NCBI GenBank assembly: GCA_944990035.1
Contig: CALYLX010000118.1
Coordinates: 39,186 to 103,185, forward strand
Direction: 5' to 3'
DNA: 64,000 nucleotides
Source: Clitopilus passeckerianus
Lineage: Eukaryota; Basidiomycota; Agaricomycetes; Agaricales; Entolomataceae
Position 1 is the stretch's first letter, and the number at the start of each line of letters is the position of its first letter. This document shows, one piece after another, positions 1-12,051 of the stretch. A program made the position numbers and the translations under genes. The notes below the pieces were generated by a model. The model was not told the DNA's origin. It searched no databases and saw nothing but the letters and a program-made list of their open reading frames with translations.

Positions 1-345
1 CAAGAGATCATCAGAGGACCTGCATTTGCCAATGTGACCATCTTTACGATTGCGTACGTGAAGCTCCGGTATTTGTTGGCCATTGACATTGACATGGATC
101 TTTCAGGCATCGTCTTAACACCATTCTCGAATCGGACCGGATTTTGGTCATGGATTCCGGCAAGGTAAGCACAGGCTTCGGTTTCTGGATGGTTTTGTGG
201 ATTCAGCAGCTGACATGCCGGGATACAGATTGCGGAACTGGAATCCCCTCAGAAACTGCTCGAAGACAAGAACTCCATCTTCTATTCCTTGGCAAATGAA
301 GCTGGCCTCGTATCCGGAACTGAAGTTACCTCTGAGCAGACGTGA
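1..345 (+). CDS. ABC transporter, ABCC/MRP-type, C-terminal end (partial)
   Basis: The window opens inside a gene. Three exons can be read: 1-53, 107-164 and 229-345, separated by GT-AG introns of 53 and 64 nt, and the frame is continuous through the stop TGA at 343-345. The joined peptide contains TIAHRLNTI, the H-loop of an ABC nucleotide-binding domain with its histidine, followed by ILVMDSGKIAE and a short tail with FYSLANEAG. This is the usual end of the second nucleotide-binding domain in multidrug-resistance-associated (ABCC) exporters. The family uses ATP to export conjugates or drugs at the vacuolar or plasma membrane; the substrate cannot be told from 75 residues. Family assignment is by motif and is firm for ABC ATPase, good for ABCC. 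Confidence 0.85.
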
Positions 346-565
346 AAAGGATTGTTACGATTTATAATGAATTAGTTATTTGGATAGAGCTTTTTTGAAA
401 ATTGTATACGCAATTGGAGGATCAGGGCTTCCTCGAAGCCGATCAAAATTTCAATTGGAGCTGATTTCGTTGGCTAAACAAAGAAACGAAGCGGGCTCCA
501 TGCCATAAGGCGAATTATCCGTGCCAGCGTACTCGAGTATCCAGAGCTTAGCTTCAACCATCACC

Positions 566-3001
566 ATGTCCAGCCTGGATCCTCATCTATACGAAAAAGC
601 TAATCGTCCTCCAGACTTGCGCGACGACACCCATGATCGAGCCAGCTCTGACTCTGATACCACTGCCACCAACTCGTCAGACGAGTTCGACTGGAGCGAA
701 GAGGAAGAAGGAGGGTCAAAAGAGGTCACGAAGGCGAAGAGAGGCAGAGCACTATGGATGTCCTTTCTCAAGCTCTCAAAGCTGCTGAGGGTGTTGTTGG
801 TAGGAGCCTTGGTAGCAGGCATCCTCATCACGCCACTGCTGGTAGTTGAGCTTCGGTTCAGGAATAGCGTTGTGCGCGACCAGGTTCATATGTGGTCTAT
901 GTGGTTGACCATAGTATGGGCTGCTGGATGCGCTACGTTCCTCGTTGTCGACGCCCTTCCGCCTGTTCTCATTTGGATCTTGGTGCTTATTGGGCTTCAG
1001 GTGGAACGGCTGAAGACTCAGGTCGAGGTATGTTCGCAACTTCTTGTCATTGCATGGTTCTAACGGGGCCCCTAGTTGTTCATGGCAGTCTCCGGATGGC
1101 TGAAGCTTGTGCTGGATGTCGCATGGGGTTGGATAAGCCTGTCGGTCCTCCGTGCCGTGTATCATCCTCCCGGCTCATACTGGGTTATAATTAATCGAGT
1201 AATGCAGGTTCGTGCTGTCCTCACGTTTCCGGTAACCTTATTCACAGGCTGGTTCCATATAGGCTTTGTTTGCGGCCAGTGTTATCCTCCTCGCTGAAAA
1301 AGTCTTCCTGCAATTTGTTGCTATCAACTTCCACCAGAAAGCTCTCGCCGATCGGCTTGGGGAAAACCGACTTGCCCTCAAGGCCTTGGATCGTCTTTCC
1401 AATGCTCAGCCACTCCTTGTAAGGAAGACACCAAACACTAGACGAGGTCACAAAAGTCCTTCGGCGTCTGTGGATCTGCTTGTGTCTACTCCAAATCCCA
1501 GGACAGTAGATGTGGATGGCATTAGTACACCCCCGACACAGGCCAACAAGGATGAAAAATCCAAGCATCACAAGAAACGAGGTCAAAGGAGGAGAAAGGC
1601 TAGGAAGGCAATGGCCAGTGTCATTGTTGACCAGGTATGTACCAGGTCAGAACATCGTTAGCTACCTGCCATACCGACACCTCTTCACAGGTCGGGGGAG
1701 CAATTGGAGCTGTGGCACTCAAGGATTCCAAATTCAACCGTGGTGCCCAATTGGGTGGTTTGACCTCCGCAAGGCGTTTAGCAAGGAAATTATTTGCTGC
1801 TCTTAATGAAGTGGATCCATCACGCTCTCATCTCATTGTCGAAGGTCTGTTGCTCTCAAATCGACATGGGGACATAGCTAATAACCTTGTGCAGATTTCT
1901 ACCCATATTTCCGCAGTACCTCGGAAGCAGTGAGTACAGGGTCCTACGTCTAGTAATCGATGGCTTACAGTTCTCCCAGCACGCAGCTTTTGCGATTTTC
2001 GACAAGGACGGAAATGGGGATATCAGCAAACGCGAGATGCGAGAAGCTGTTCAGCGCATCTACAAAGAACGGAAGTCGCTTGTGGCTGGTTTGAAGGATG
2101 TTGACTCTATTGTGGGCAAACTCGACGCGGTTTTGCTGGCGGTCGCGCTCGTGGGCATCGTCTTTGTGGCTTTGCTCATTTTCAACAGGAGCAATACCCT
2201 TGCGTCCTTGGTGCCGTTAGCCACCATCATTCTTGGATTCTCCTTCATCTTTGGTCATTCCGCGCAAACCTTGTTCGAGTCGGTACGTTGGGTTTCCTGT
2301 CTTTGTTGCAGACCCATCATTGATTCGACACTCTACAGCTTATCTTCATCTTCTCCACCCATGTCTTCGACGTCGGTGACCTTGTGATGATTGATGACCA
2401 GGCACTGTTCGTCCGCGAATTCGGGTTGTTCTCCACGACCTTCAGGCGAACGGATGGCCAAGAAATCATTGCACCTAACTCTCTCCTAGCGAGCACCAAG
2501 CTTGTCCACAATCTTCGTCGCAGTAAATCGATGTGGGAAACCACGACCATTACAATCGCTTACAACACTCCACTGGAAACCATCGAGCAACTCAGGCACA
2601 GGATTGAGGACTACGTCGACAAGAACAGCCGTGAATGGTCCGGCTGCAACCTGAACATTGATAAAATGGAGTACCAGAATTCCATCTGGCTCGTCATTGG
2701 GATGGAGCGTGCGTATTCAAACCTCGGCTTTCATCAGGCCCTTACCAATCATTTGCCTGCTTTAGACCGACCAAATTGGCAAGATTGGGGTGGACGCTGG
2801 GCTCGTCGCACACAATTCATGCGCAACCTCAAGGCTGTCCTCGAGGACCTGGATATCAAGTATACCATGCCTGTGCAGCCTATTTTGTTGCCTAAAGGCG
2901 ATGGGAATTCCCGTCAAGTTCGAGAGATGCTGGGCAATGCGGGATATTTCCAAGTTCCGGACGCCCCTTCGATCTCGAGGGTTCCAAGTGCGATGCGGTG
3001 A
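566..3001 (+). CDS. MscS-family mechanosensitive channel with EF-hand
   Basis: Eight exons (566-1027, 1076-1207, 1263-1634, 1691-1844, 1895-1929, 1980-2282, 2339-2708, 2766-3001) join in frame to 687 residues; the start is an ATG in the context ACCATG. An acidic Ser-rich N-terminus of about 70 residues precedes four hydrophobic segments. A basic loop (KKRGQRRRKARK) comes before a canonical EF-hand, DKDGNGDISKRE, near residue 390. Two more membrane segments and the MscS core follow (GFSFIFGHSAQTLFES, then HVFDVGDLVMIDD near residues 460-500). This matches the fungal Msy1/Msy2 type: calcium-regulated, stretch-gated channels of the ER or cell periphery that act in hypo-osmotic shock. The family assignment is seen directly; location and role are inferred from yeast homologues. 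Confidence 0.93.
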
Positions 3002-4128
3002 AGCATTGGGATGCAGGCTGGCTTGCAGGATACTTTTGGTGGAATGAATGGCAAATATGCATAGATGCGCTTTTTAGTAGATGGACTCAGCATAGAGATG
3101 GACTGTTGCTTTGCTATTTCGTATTGTTTCGCTGTTTTGTCCCATGTAACCTTCATGGCCTGACAGACTCTCAATGTTACTCATACATTTTGTCCAATGG
3201 TTCATGGCCGAGCACCATAAAGCGTCATAAGTAGAAAGGGCTTCTCCCGCATTTGTTAGTTTTCGTATATCTCAAGTACATTTTCTGCAAGTAAACAGAT
3301 AATTGGGTAGCCCAACACGATTGCACGACTTCTGAGCACTGAGCTCTCGAGAAGGCCTATGTAATCACCAAGGGAAGAATTGCGGTATCAGGCTCCTCCT
3401 TGAAAGCAAACCGAACTATGAGGAGCCATGATTAGTCTTGATCTCTCAGAGCCTGAGGCATAGAAAAACTTACAAAGCCTACTCGAGCCAGCATCGAAGA
3501 TAACCCCAAAGTAATCCTCCCAATAGTTTGCTCTCTTCGGCCATCTTCTGTGATCCACCCCCGGGAACTCCTGGCAAGGCAATGCGTTGCTCGTCGATAC
3601 CCATGCTGATCAACGACTGTGAGCTCGCTGGCGTCGCTGAGTCGCTTTTCCCTTTTGGGTCGATCTACCAAACTCGAAAATCTCGTCCGTATCTCTTTTG
3701 GATACCCAGGAACTAGGGAACGAGTCCGCACACAAGTACGATATCTACGAGCTTGAAGTAGTAATTATCCTACTTCTAAAAAGCCCTTGGGACTGAGCGC
3801 TTGAATGACATTGAAACGTTGGATCGGGTGCCGTGGTTGTAGCCACGGTGTATCCCCACGCTAGGCGCACGATGACCTCCCAGGTAAGAACCGGAACGGC
3901 GTGTATGAGAGCAGTACCCATGAGGTGATCTTCAGTTGAGGTGAATCTGTCCAGGATTATTTTTGTTCATCCGATGTCTTGGCGCACTTGGTGGCTGGTT
4001 GTAACACCTTAAGAGTCCAGGCTCGGAGGAAGATCACAACATGATTCAATTATTACTTATTATCTAAATAGATGGGGAGGGTTATAACAGCAATATGGTA
4101 TATAGATTCTAATAGATACCAACATTAA
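3002..4128. other. intergenic stretch, no intact gene
   Basis: Between the converging channel and PPR genes, both 3' ends face this 1.1-kb stretch. Apart from the weak apyrase-like fragment at 3388-3731, it holds a perfect 6-bp hairpin (CCGTGG, six-base loop, CCACGG) near 3831-3848 and AT-rich sequence at 4040-4120 that probably serves as 3' UTR of the minus-strand gene. I see no complete coding region. Confidence 0.5.
3388..3731 (-). pseudogene. possible apyrase (GDA1/CD39-like) 5' fragment
   Basis: On the minus strand about 3500-3575 one frame reads NYWEDYFGVIFDAGSS. This resembles apyrase conserved region 1 of GDA1/CD39 nucleotide phosphatases (hydrophobics followed by DAGSSGSR), although the following G-S pair is missing. 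Another frame upstream (to about 3731) is open, but I could not join it convincingly by splicing. Nothing downstream on that strand continues the enzyme; the end of the channel gene lies there instead. If real it is a truncated relic. The match is short (about 16 residues), so it may be chance. Confidence 0.25.
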
Positions 4129-6969
4129 TCATCCAGTTATAATTTCCTCAGTTCTTGTCGGAGTTTGCTTCATCGCAGCATCTCTCCGAATTCTCAACGC
4201 CCATTCGTATGACTTGCAGAGATAAGTGATGTAACCAATCTCTGCACTCATGCCCTCAGCCAGTAGGCGATGATGGAGGAGTTGCAAGTCATCGAACATC
4301 AACAGAGGAGGAACGTTGTCGTCAGGTACCTCGATATTAGAGGTCAGACGTACGAGAGGGCGAGAGGCTACCAATGAGGTACGGCTGGATCGAATGTAGG
4401 GCTTGGGCGTTGGAGTGCGAATAGCTGTAGCGGGATATTGTGAGGCAAAAGCACGAACATGTTGCATCGCGCGTTCAAGGTTCTCAGTCCTTAGAAAAAA
4501 TCTGAGAATTGAATCGCATGAAGAGAGGAAAACGAAAACTTACAATGCAAGGATGCGAATCATAGCTATATGAGCCTTTTCAATGGTACGAGCCCTGAGC
4601 TGCCGACCATCCGTATCTTGTCCGGATTCCTCGACGGATCTCCATTGAGCCCAGACTTCCTCAGCAAATGCTGAAGCCATTGGTCGTTCGTCGCCCCGGC
4701 GGGAATTGGCACATCTCTCCAGCGCTTCGGTGAAGGTTCTTCCGGTAGGTTGGACGTTACAATGCTGGAATATGCTGTGATACAAAGCTCGGGATTGCGG
4801 TAGGGGAGCATGCTTGTAGAAGACTGATAGGTATGAGTTGAGGAGGCGAGGTGTAAGTTTGACCTCCTTGAATAGCTGCTTGGCTGGTAAGCCATCAGTT
4901 TCGTTGGGTTCGGCGGGGCTTGATAATCCGTTGTCCCTTATTATACGGTTGAAGAGGAGTTGCACCTCCTGGAGGACTTCTTCCGAGCTCTGAGGCGGAA
5001 CGGACGTGAATGTGTCCTTTTTGGCGGCGACATTCACGAGTTGTTCTGCTGCACCCACGCGGTCAACGTCAGCCTTGGATATGGAGGTGGATGTTGTTTC
5101 CGGAGTTGACACATTTATTCTCGATTGGCGGAGGGCTGCCCTTCGCACAGGCGGTTTGTAGGATGCATAGGAGTGGAACATGTGCATCGTGATCTCTTCA
5201 TTGATACCGTCCGGGTCAATGCTTCCATCTGCCAATCGGCGCTCCGACGCCATTTCCGCGAGGATCCATCGTGCTTTCCCCAAATCTCCAACTCGCTTCG
5301 CTCCCTCGAGTAAAGCACAAAAGGTTCTCCTTGATGGCGCGAATGCAGACATTCCTCGAGCATCCCGGTGGGAATCCAACATCTGCCGTGCAAGCCTAAA
5401 GGCTTCGCCCACGTACATCTTCTTTCCCGAGCGTGCACAAGCCAGAATAACTGCGTCATATGCGCCGGATGTGGGTGGGATTTTATGGTCTACGGTCATC
5501 TCCGTCCAAAGGTCGAGAGCTCGCTCGGGTTCCGATGAGCGAACATTGAATGGCGAAGCGCATGCTCGTATCATCAAAGCATATAGGGTAGCATCAGGAT
5601 TTGGGTGAGCGACATAGCGCATGTGGCTGTATAGGTCCCAAGCATGAGCACGTCCTAGGGAGGTGTTTGTAGCGAAAAGGGTGGTGATGACTGATGTGTA
5701 GGTCTGCATGGGGGCAGCTAGGTTCTGATCTTCGTAAACATGGAGGAGATCGAGAGCGGATGTCGGTATGGTTTCAGGGAGCGTAGACTTTAGATGAGCC
5801 GTGATATGATAATGTCGTTGGCGGTCGGTTGGGACATCTGCGGAAAAGTATCAGATATTCAGTACTGCCATACTGTGCATCAATAAATTTACCTGAAAGA
5901 TAATTCTTCAATATCCCCTCAACTGCGGCTACGTTCCCATCCGAAGCAAGATGCTTCATAACTGAATTTACCGAATCTTCTGATATGGGCAGACCGAAAT
6001 TCTGCGGGTAGAACACTCGATGAGTGACATCCTTGGGTTCTCTGCGACTAACGTACCTTCATGAGGGTTAAAATTAGTTCCGCCGACTGGTAATCGTTGC
6101 ATTGAATCTGTCGCATGTGAGAATCGGTCACAGAGAGTGAATGGGCGGGAAATGACCCACAGAGAGCCTTCCAAGCGCTTCAAGTTCGGGGCCAGAAACG
6201 GAGGCCGATGGGGTATCGACATGGTGAGTGAGGCCTTCTGAGATAGAAGTCGCTTCTTGTCGTGAAATGAGCTTATCAATGTATGAAAGAACACGTAGGT
6301 GCGTTGGTGTGTCTGTTTCTGCTTTCACGAAATCACTTGTAGGTCGAGCTTCCAGACACTGCAACAACCGTCGTTCCAGGGCAAGGACGGATTCCTGATC
6401 CGTTTTGAGTTGATCTTGTGGATGAGTAGCGAGTTTTTCTGCCACTTCCGGCTTAGGCAAATTGGGTGGCAGAGCAAGGAGGTCCTGATACAAAGCCAGC
6501 AGGTCCTCCTCAGAATACACTGGCAGGTCGAGGGTCGTGGACTTCAAGGTTATAGTCAGCAAGCGTATTCAGTGTAATCTATTCAAGAACTCACTTGTGC
6601 ATTTCCAGCAGTTTCCAATGCCTTTACTCTTTTCTCGAGTTCTGCTCCAACCTCTGTATTGGACTTCCCCGTCCTAGGTGTTAGGCTACCTCCCCTCTTG
6701 AATGCAGGCCTGGTGCCACTGCAACCTCTTTAGAACAAGAATTGATTCAGAAAAGGCATAAGGGCTGACCTTTCTAGAGGAAAACCATAGTTCGCAGGAT
6801 TCTGCACGGTAGCTTCATGTGCCAGAGCTGTCATTGTCGCTTGACGGAGGGGTGCCCTTGCCGAAAAAGACCGGATAACATGGGTGTGTAGCCTAGAGAC
6901 CTTCGTCGAGTTCGATATGCAGGCATTGCTACGCGAAGCAACGAACTCAAGGAGCGTGGGGGGAAGCAT
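4129..6969 (-). CDS. mitochondrial pentatricopeptide repeat (PPR) protein
   Basis: Seven exons on the minus strand (6969-6770, 6718-6595, 6541-6161, 6107-6057, 6001-5893, 5837-4544, 4489-4129) join without frame break to 803 residues. The first approximately 60 residues are rich in Arg/Ser/Ala with few acids (for example RLHTHVIRSFSARAP), a likely mitochondrial presequence. The large exon carries helical-pair repeats typical of PPR proteins: AHAWDLYSHMRY, DATLYALMIRACA, GAYDAVILACARSGK and RTFCALLEGAKRVGDLGKA. PPR proteins bind organellar RNA and act in processing, stability or translation; the target transcript is unknown here. One donor (GTGGGT at 6160) is a slightly unusual choice made to keep the frame. 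It could correspond to a Ccm1-like or other fungal PPR factor; I cannot say which. Confidence 0.85.
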
Positions 6970-7669
6970 TGACGGCGACCGTGGACTCTTGCGCAAGACT
7001 ACTGACAGCGTTGATGGGCTAATTTTCGAGATGACGAGAAGGAACCAAAGAGCAGCAAACAAATGCGTGTCCAGATTAGGAAGCCCAACTTTGTCGCGTT
7101 TCGCGTAAGCGGCTGGTTTAGGAGGCAGTGGATGTACATACTGGAACGACGGCAGCACCAACGTGAACAGGAATACCGACGGAATTCATTTCGCTTGCGG
7201 CTATGTCGAAATCAATATGGAGCTCAGCGGGGATCAACTCGCACCCATGTCGCAGTGAGTACATTAAATATGAAGATGTATTTGCCTAGAGGATGACCAC
7301 TGCAATAATCATCTCAACTCGATCCCGTCTCACTCTAGTCAATTCTGGCCCCTCTGCTCCTTAGCTTCTATTATCGTCTCTACCGTAGTCCTTCTCAGCG
7401 GAAGCCTTCTGTTATGATTAGACCTCCCTAATAGGATCTAAACGTAGGAACCTCGGGCTTGACACTGCTTGCCAGGGTTTGGCATTGGATTCAAGGATGC
7501 AGATACGTGGCCGCATTTTGAAGGATGCTTCAGCTTTGTCTAGGTATTTTCATGCGTGGAAGGCGACTCGATCAAGCGCAAGGAAAATCCATATGATTGC
7601 ATTAAACATTATTGTACCTCCCTGGGATAACACCAGTTAGAATTGACCATGCCAAATAACGAAATCAAG
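6970..7669. other. 5' region of PPR gene and 3' region of TUP1-like relic
   Basis: This stretch holds the upstream region of the minus-strand PPR gene. Longer open frames continue upstream of its chosen ATG to 7161, so a longer N-terminus is possible, but the presequence-like start at 6969 fits better. The remainder up to the decayed WD40 gene shows no coding region I can support. Confidence 0.4.
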
Positions 7670-9320
7670 GGTAACACACATATTCTAGCCTGGCGGTCGC
7701 CACCCGCGGTAGCTAGCATGCTTTCTGGTTTGCTTATATCTATCGTGAGAACCGCATATGAGAGTAAGGGAGGTAGTTACGCAACTTTAGAAGCATCCAT
7801 GCCTGAATTAGTGTGGCCTTGAAGGATACATTGCGCAACACCATCTTTCGAATCCCAGAAATGGACCCGCCAATCTTTTGAGCCGGAAACAATCCATTGT
7901 CCATCATGGAAGACGGCAACACGGGGCACATAAATCCTACAACAAGCAGTCGCTAGCACGTAGAATGGGGTACTAGAATGGAAGATACCATACGTCCGAT
8001 GAATTTAGACGTGCACCCAACAGCTTCATCGTCAGTCTTCGCATCGATACCCCGTCCAGGCTCGCAAGTAGCACCCGTCTCTTTCCTACTCTTCTCACCA
8101 GTCAAAGTTGAGATATCCCAGTAAGCCAGTGTTTTGTCCAAGCTACCGCTGATCACGCCTTTGCCATCCGGAGTGACGGCAATGCAATATACGCTATCTC
8201 AGTGGCCCTTCAAGCTTTCTACTACCTGTGTAGTAGCGATATTCCACGCTCGTACCATTGTATCCAGGTATGCCACAGCAACATACTGGCCCTCGGGGGA
8301 GATAGCAATGGAGGTGACTCCGCAGATATTGTTAAAGTCTGAATCATTGAAGGTTCCTTCAACGGCAAGCACCTTTGAGTTTCCATCGACCATGTCCCAA
8401 ATCCTGACTGTGTTATCTCCTGCGCCAGACACAAGTAGACGACCATCAGCGAAGAATTTGACGGCATAGACTCCTTGGAAGTGGCCATCAAATACAATTC
8501 GAATGCGCTTCTTGGCAATGTCCCAGATCTAGTAGTATATTAGGATGGGGGTGGTCAGCTCAATGATACCAGCAGACCCTTATAACCTTATCCTCAGCTC
8601 CAGTTGCAAGATCCTTGCCATCGGGGCTGAAGTACACACTCTTAATGTAAAGATCCCCGATCCAGGAAGCCCGTTCATGAACGAGTACACTATAATGCTC
8701 ACCACTTATCGCCACGCTTTCGAGTAGGGCAGCATGCTCACCAAGTCTTGACACCAGTCTCGGTGTTGAAGATCTGCGCCGTCCGATCGCATCCAGTTGC
8801 GAGATACCTGCCATCCTGCGAGAAATGAGCACAGCAAACAATACTAAGAGGGTTATCATCAATCCAAAGGAACAGGCGTGCAGAGGGAAGGAGGAGAACA
8901 CAAAGCAACCTCTACGGGATGTCTGAACGCATGAGCCAGGTCAACGAGCTCGCAAAGGCATCTGGAACAGGGAGGACGATGTCCGATGTGGGTATTGCTC
9001 AAGGTTGCTAGGTCAGAATCGTTCAAACCAAACTTTCGTGAACGAATGTATGAACCGGATCGATGTCGATTGACCGTTTCGTGGCAGGATTGTACACGAC
9101 ATTCCAATCTTCGCCTTCTTTTGTTAGCTCTGGCAGAGGTCGGTTCACATTAGGAGTCCTATGAAACCCGTGTGATAACGAATGAGTGTCTTCTGGATGC
9201 GAGGAAACGGTCAGATCACGAGAGGAAGGGTGGCTTGTTGCTACTGCCTGGTGCTTCATCGTCTGGTAGCGTATCTTGACGTCTGCGCTTACTTCGACGG
9301 AGATTGCTCTTGGTGGACAT
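7670..9320 (-). pseudogene. TUP1-like WD40 corepressor, truncated and damaged
   Basis: Minus-strand pieces clearly match the WD40 half of Tup1: KEGEDWNVVYNP and VHTFVHE at the front, [106 protein letters not shown] and, after a last intron, MLATAGGDRQARI (about 7683-7720). Defects seen: an in-frame TGA after ESLKGH (about 8198-8200), where homologues have an Arg-like codon; an acceptor near 9.0 kb that is one base out of phase; phase breaks near 7.93 and 7.74 kb; and no N-terminal Ssn6-binding/tetramerisation domain, since the first plausible ATG (9320) lies only about 50 codons before the first WD-linked motif. Functional Tup1 represses transcription with Ssn6. This copy looks like a decayed or partial paralogue, though some breaks may be sequencing errors. 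Confidence 0.75.
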
Positions 9321-9570
9321 GGCGGTAACAAAGGGTTCAGATTTCAAGATTCAAGTCGGCATCCGCCCAGGTCATGGCGGTCAAAAGGCACGAACATCGT
9401 GATCTGAGGCGAAACCACACGACCGCACCTCTGAATTGGGCAACCATGGCCTGACCACGACCGACTCAAAAGCTCTTTGAGCTTCAAAGAGACAGGATGG
9501 CACATACCAGACTAGCAAGGCTGTGCCTATCGAACCCGTGCTGGGCCCACTTTAAGCGGGGACTCTTTAG

Positions 9571-10270
9571 AATGCACTTGGATGGCCGTTCCAAGCAATT
9601 GTTCCCGGGGCGGACAGTGTCCCGTACTACCACGATACTTGCCTAAACCTCTGCGATTATCCTGGAGGAAGCGAGGCATTCGACAGGTATTTCGAGCTCG
9701 AATACAGGGGGATGTCCTACGCCGTCGTCAAGAAGCCTCGTGTGCAGGTCCTCGAGATTCAATATGGGGAAGACCATCACAGACCATACTGTCTTGGAGC
9801 GTTTCTACATCGCTTTACGCGACTGCCAGCAAATCCTTATCGATAACAACAACGGAGGCGACCCACAGCCCAACGTCCGGAAGACGTTCGTTATGACCTA
9901 CACCAACACAGGCAATGCTGACCATCGCTACATCAAACGTCGCAAGATGTTGGAAGGGGAAACATTGGACTTCAACTGGGATATTTTCAACATGACATGG
10001 GGTGCCCACCCGTACATCTGGCAGATGGACCGTTTCCCGAAAGCATGGGAGAACTATTTCTGGTCCCTTGACCACGAGAGTGATGACTTGGCGGTTTCCG
10101 TTGAGAAGATGGACTGCGATCCGAGTCAAGGGCAGGTAAAGACCCTTAGATTGGAGTATGGGAAGCGGAATGGGTACAAGGATCTGAAGACAGCGGGCGA
10201 GGGATCGCAACTCAGATTTATTGACAGGTGGGGCGAACGACCAACGCCCTTTGAATGTATTATTATGTAG
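9571..10270 (+). CDS. uncharacterised protein, one apparent frameshift, 5' end unresolved
   Basis: From 9571 (just after a possible acceptor TTTAG) one frame reads GADSVPYYHDTCLNLCDYPG and MSYAVVKKPRVQVLEIQYG, then at GGGG (9766-9769) it must shift by one base to continue as KTITDHTVLERFYIALRDCQ and on to the stop at 10268-10270. The second part is about 165 residues, rich in Trp, Tyr and His, with FNWDIFNMTWGAHPYIWQMD and RFIDRWGERPTPFECIIM. It has no signal peptide or membrane segment that I can see. I do not recognise the family. The start and any upstream exons between the TUP1-like relic and 9570 could not be defined. The shift looks like one extra G in a G-run. Confidence 0.55.
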
Positions 10271-10461
10271 ACTATCCTTGTAAACAGTGGTATGTTCAGA
10301 TATTTGATTTATGAAATGTTTTGTATGTTTTCGCCCAAAGAGCTGGCAATTCAAAGAACAAGTCAGAAAGTCCTAGAAATTCATTGCGGATAATACAGAA
10401 GGTTGAGAGTTATTATGATTATATTTGAAGTCTAGTTTACATTCCACGCCATTGAATTTCC

Positions 10462-12051
10462 TCATGCGCCCTCCTCGCCTGCAGCTGCCTCGTCAATGGC
10501 TGCCTTTCCATCCTTCTCTTCATCGAACTGATAGAAAGGGAAGTCGAGAAGGATAGTCCGCTTGAGGAAGGATGGCAATCGGGTATAGAGACTAGGCGGG
10601 AGAGGTATGAGGATTGACGTCTTCTTGAGATACGCTTCATAGTGTCTCCACGCGTCGGAAGGTTCTTCAGAGGCATTTGGCCCGTGAGACTTGAGGAAGA
10701 ACTTCTTGGCTGTTGGCTTTTCTGCGGTCGGGATACCGGATGCAAACATAAGGAGCCTTTTAAAAGCTTAGATCAAACGCTAATGTGAGAGTATATAGAA
10801 AAGGTTCTCACAAGACGGTGAAGATAGGTGACATGACAGCGCCATATTGAGCAGCTCTGGAGGAGTAGGAAAGGTTGCCGTTCGTTGTTGGTGAAAGGCA
10901 AAGGATCCAGATGCCCCACCAGCACATGATTCTAAAGACCATTAGAAATTTGGGCCACACAGTGTCATCAGGGACTTACTCTCCAAAATATGGCGGATGG
11001 CGGGACCAAGCCCACAAACCTCGCTAAACCACCTCAGTTAGTTTTGAATAGGCTGAAGTGGACCGGAATGCGTACATTAATTGGCATATCCTTTGGAATG
11101 AGCTTGTTTGATTTGTAGTAGTACTGTGTTGGTCTGAGTTCCCTAATACTCTGGAGTCGATGCCAGTTGACATACCTTCTGAAAATCAGCACAAGACTCA
11201 ATGACAAAACCCAGTGCCCAGATGACGATCCCAGCAATATCTCTGGAGGTTCCAAAAGCAGGGTTCGAGCCAGCCCTTCGAGTATCGGAAATTGCAGGCG
11301 AGTTCAGGATCGTTAGGGGTAAGGACACAGCCCAAACCTGGATGGCAAATTCAGAAACAAATCTCGAATAGAGTTGGGAGGCATACCCAAACTATCTGGC
11401 CTGACAAGGATAGAGATCTTCTATCAGTAACCACCCGTATATGTCGAGGAGAGGGGAAGAATCACCTATCCAAAAGCCTGACAAGAGGTGAACGTGCTAT
11501 ACGTCGGGAATACACTTGAGACGTACCGAGAAATTTCAAGAAGTGATTTCTAATCTCGTCAAAACGGCTGTCACTTCCCATCTTTAAGACGCGGAAGAGC
11601 AGAAAGCCTGAGAAACACAGTGAAGCCCGTATCATGAGAGATGTTCGGAATGGAATTACCCGCAATTCTCGAGGCCCACACCATGACAAGTACAGTAGCA
11701 ACTAAGGTCTCTTCAGCATCATTTCTCATCAGGTGTTCAAAAAGTCATACCGATGTTACGGGCATGGAATGTATTCCCAATAAGCAAGGTCAACAACGCT
11801 ATTGAGGGGATTAGGCCGCTAGGCTGATAAACGTCAAGTCTCCTTACCAAGAAGAAAGAAATTAGATCCTGTTGATTATAGTCAACATCTGAGGCATCTA
11901 AAATAGAGAAGAGATGCCAACCTCCAGTGAAATCGGTAATTTTGTCGAATTTGAATGACCATGCAATTGCAAATCCAGCAAGCTGGTACCCAATGGTGAC
12001 CAGAAGCGTTATAGCCAGGTAAAAGCGGTCTAAAGCGTATATAGGTGCCAT
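10462..12051 (-). CDS. DUF1295 family multi-spanning membrane protein
   Basis: The minus-strand gene starts with ATG at 12051 (MAPIYALDRFYLAITLLVT) and ends at 10462. Many short introns join exons giving YQLAGFAIAWSFKFDKITDF, ALLTLLIGNTFHARNI, GFLLFRVLKMGSDSRFDEIR, GTSRDIAGIVIWALGFVIES, NGLWAWSRHPPYFGE and the tail FLKRTILLDFPFYQFDEEKD. The SRHPPYFGE motif and the DUF1295 layout place it among proteins related to steroid 5-alpha-reductase and isoprenylcysteine methyltransferase membrane folds. Reaction and substrate are not known for the fungal members. About six hydrophobic segments are visible. The frame is intact when a CAATAG acceptor is used for the third exon. Confidence 0.85.

Noticed and set aside
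3770..3990. Possible structured RNA: 6-bp hairpin at 3831 and a minus-strand CTTACCTG like the U1 5' end
   Set aside because: No further U1 stems, Sm site or other snRNA landmarks follow, and no fold consistent with 5S rRNA or tRNA could be seen.
9815..10354. 179-codon minus-strand frame
   Set aside because: It is antisense to the better supported plus-strand protein ending at 10270, which has the more protein-like composition.
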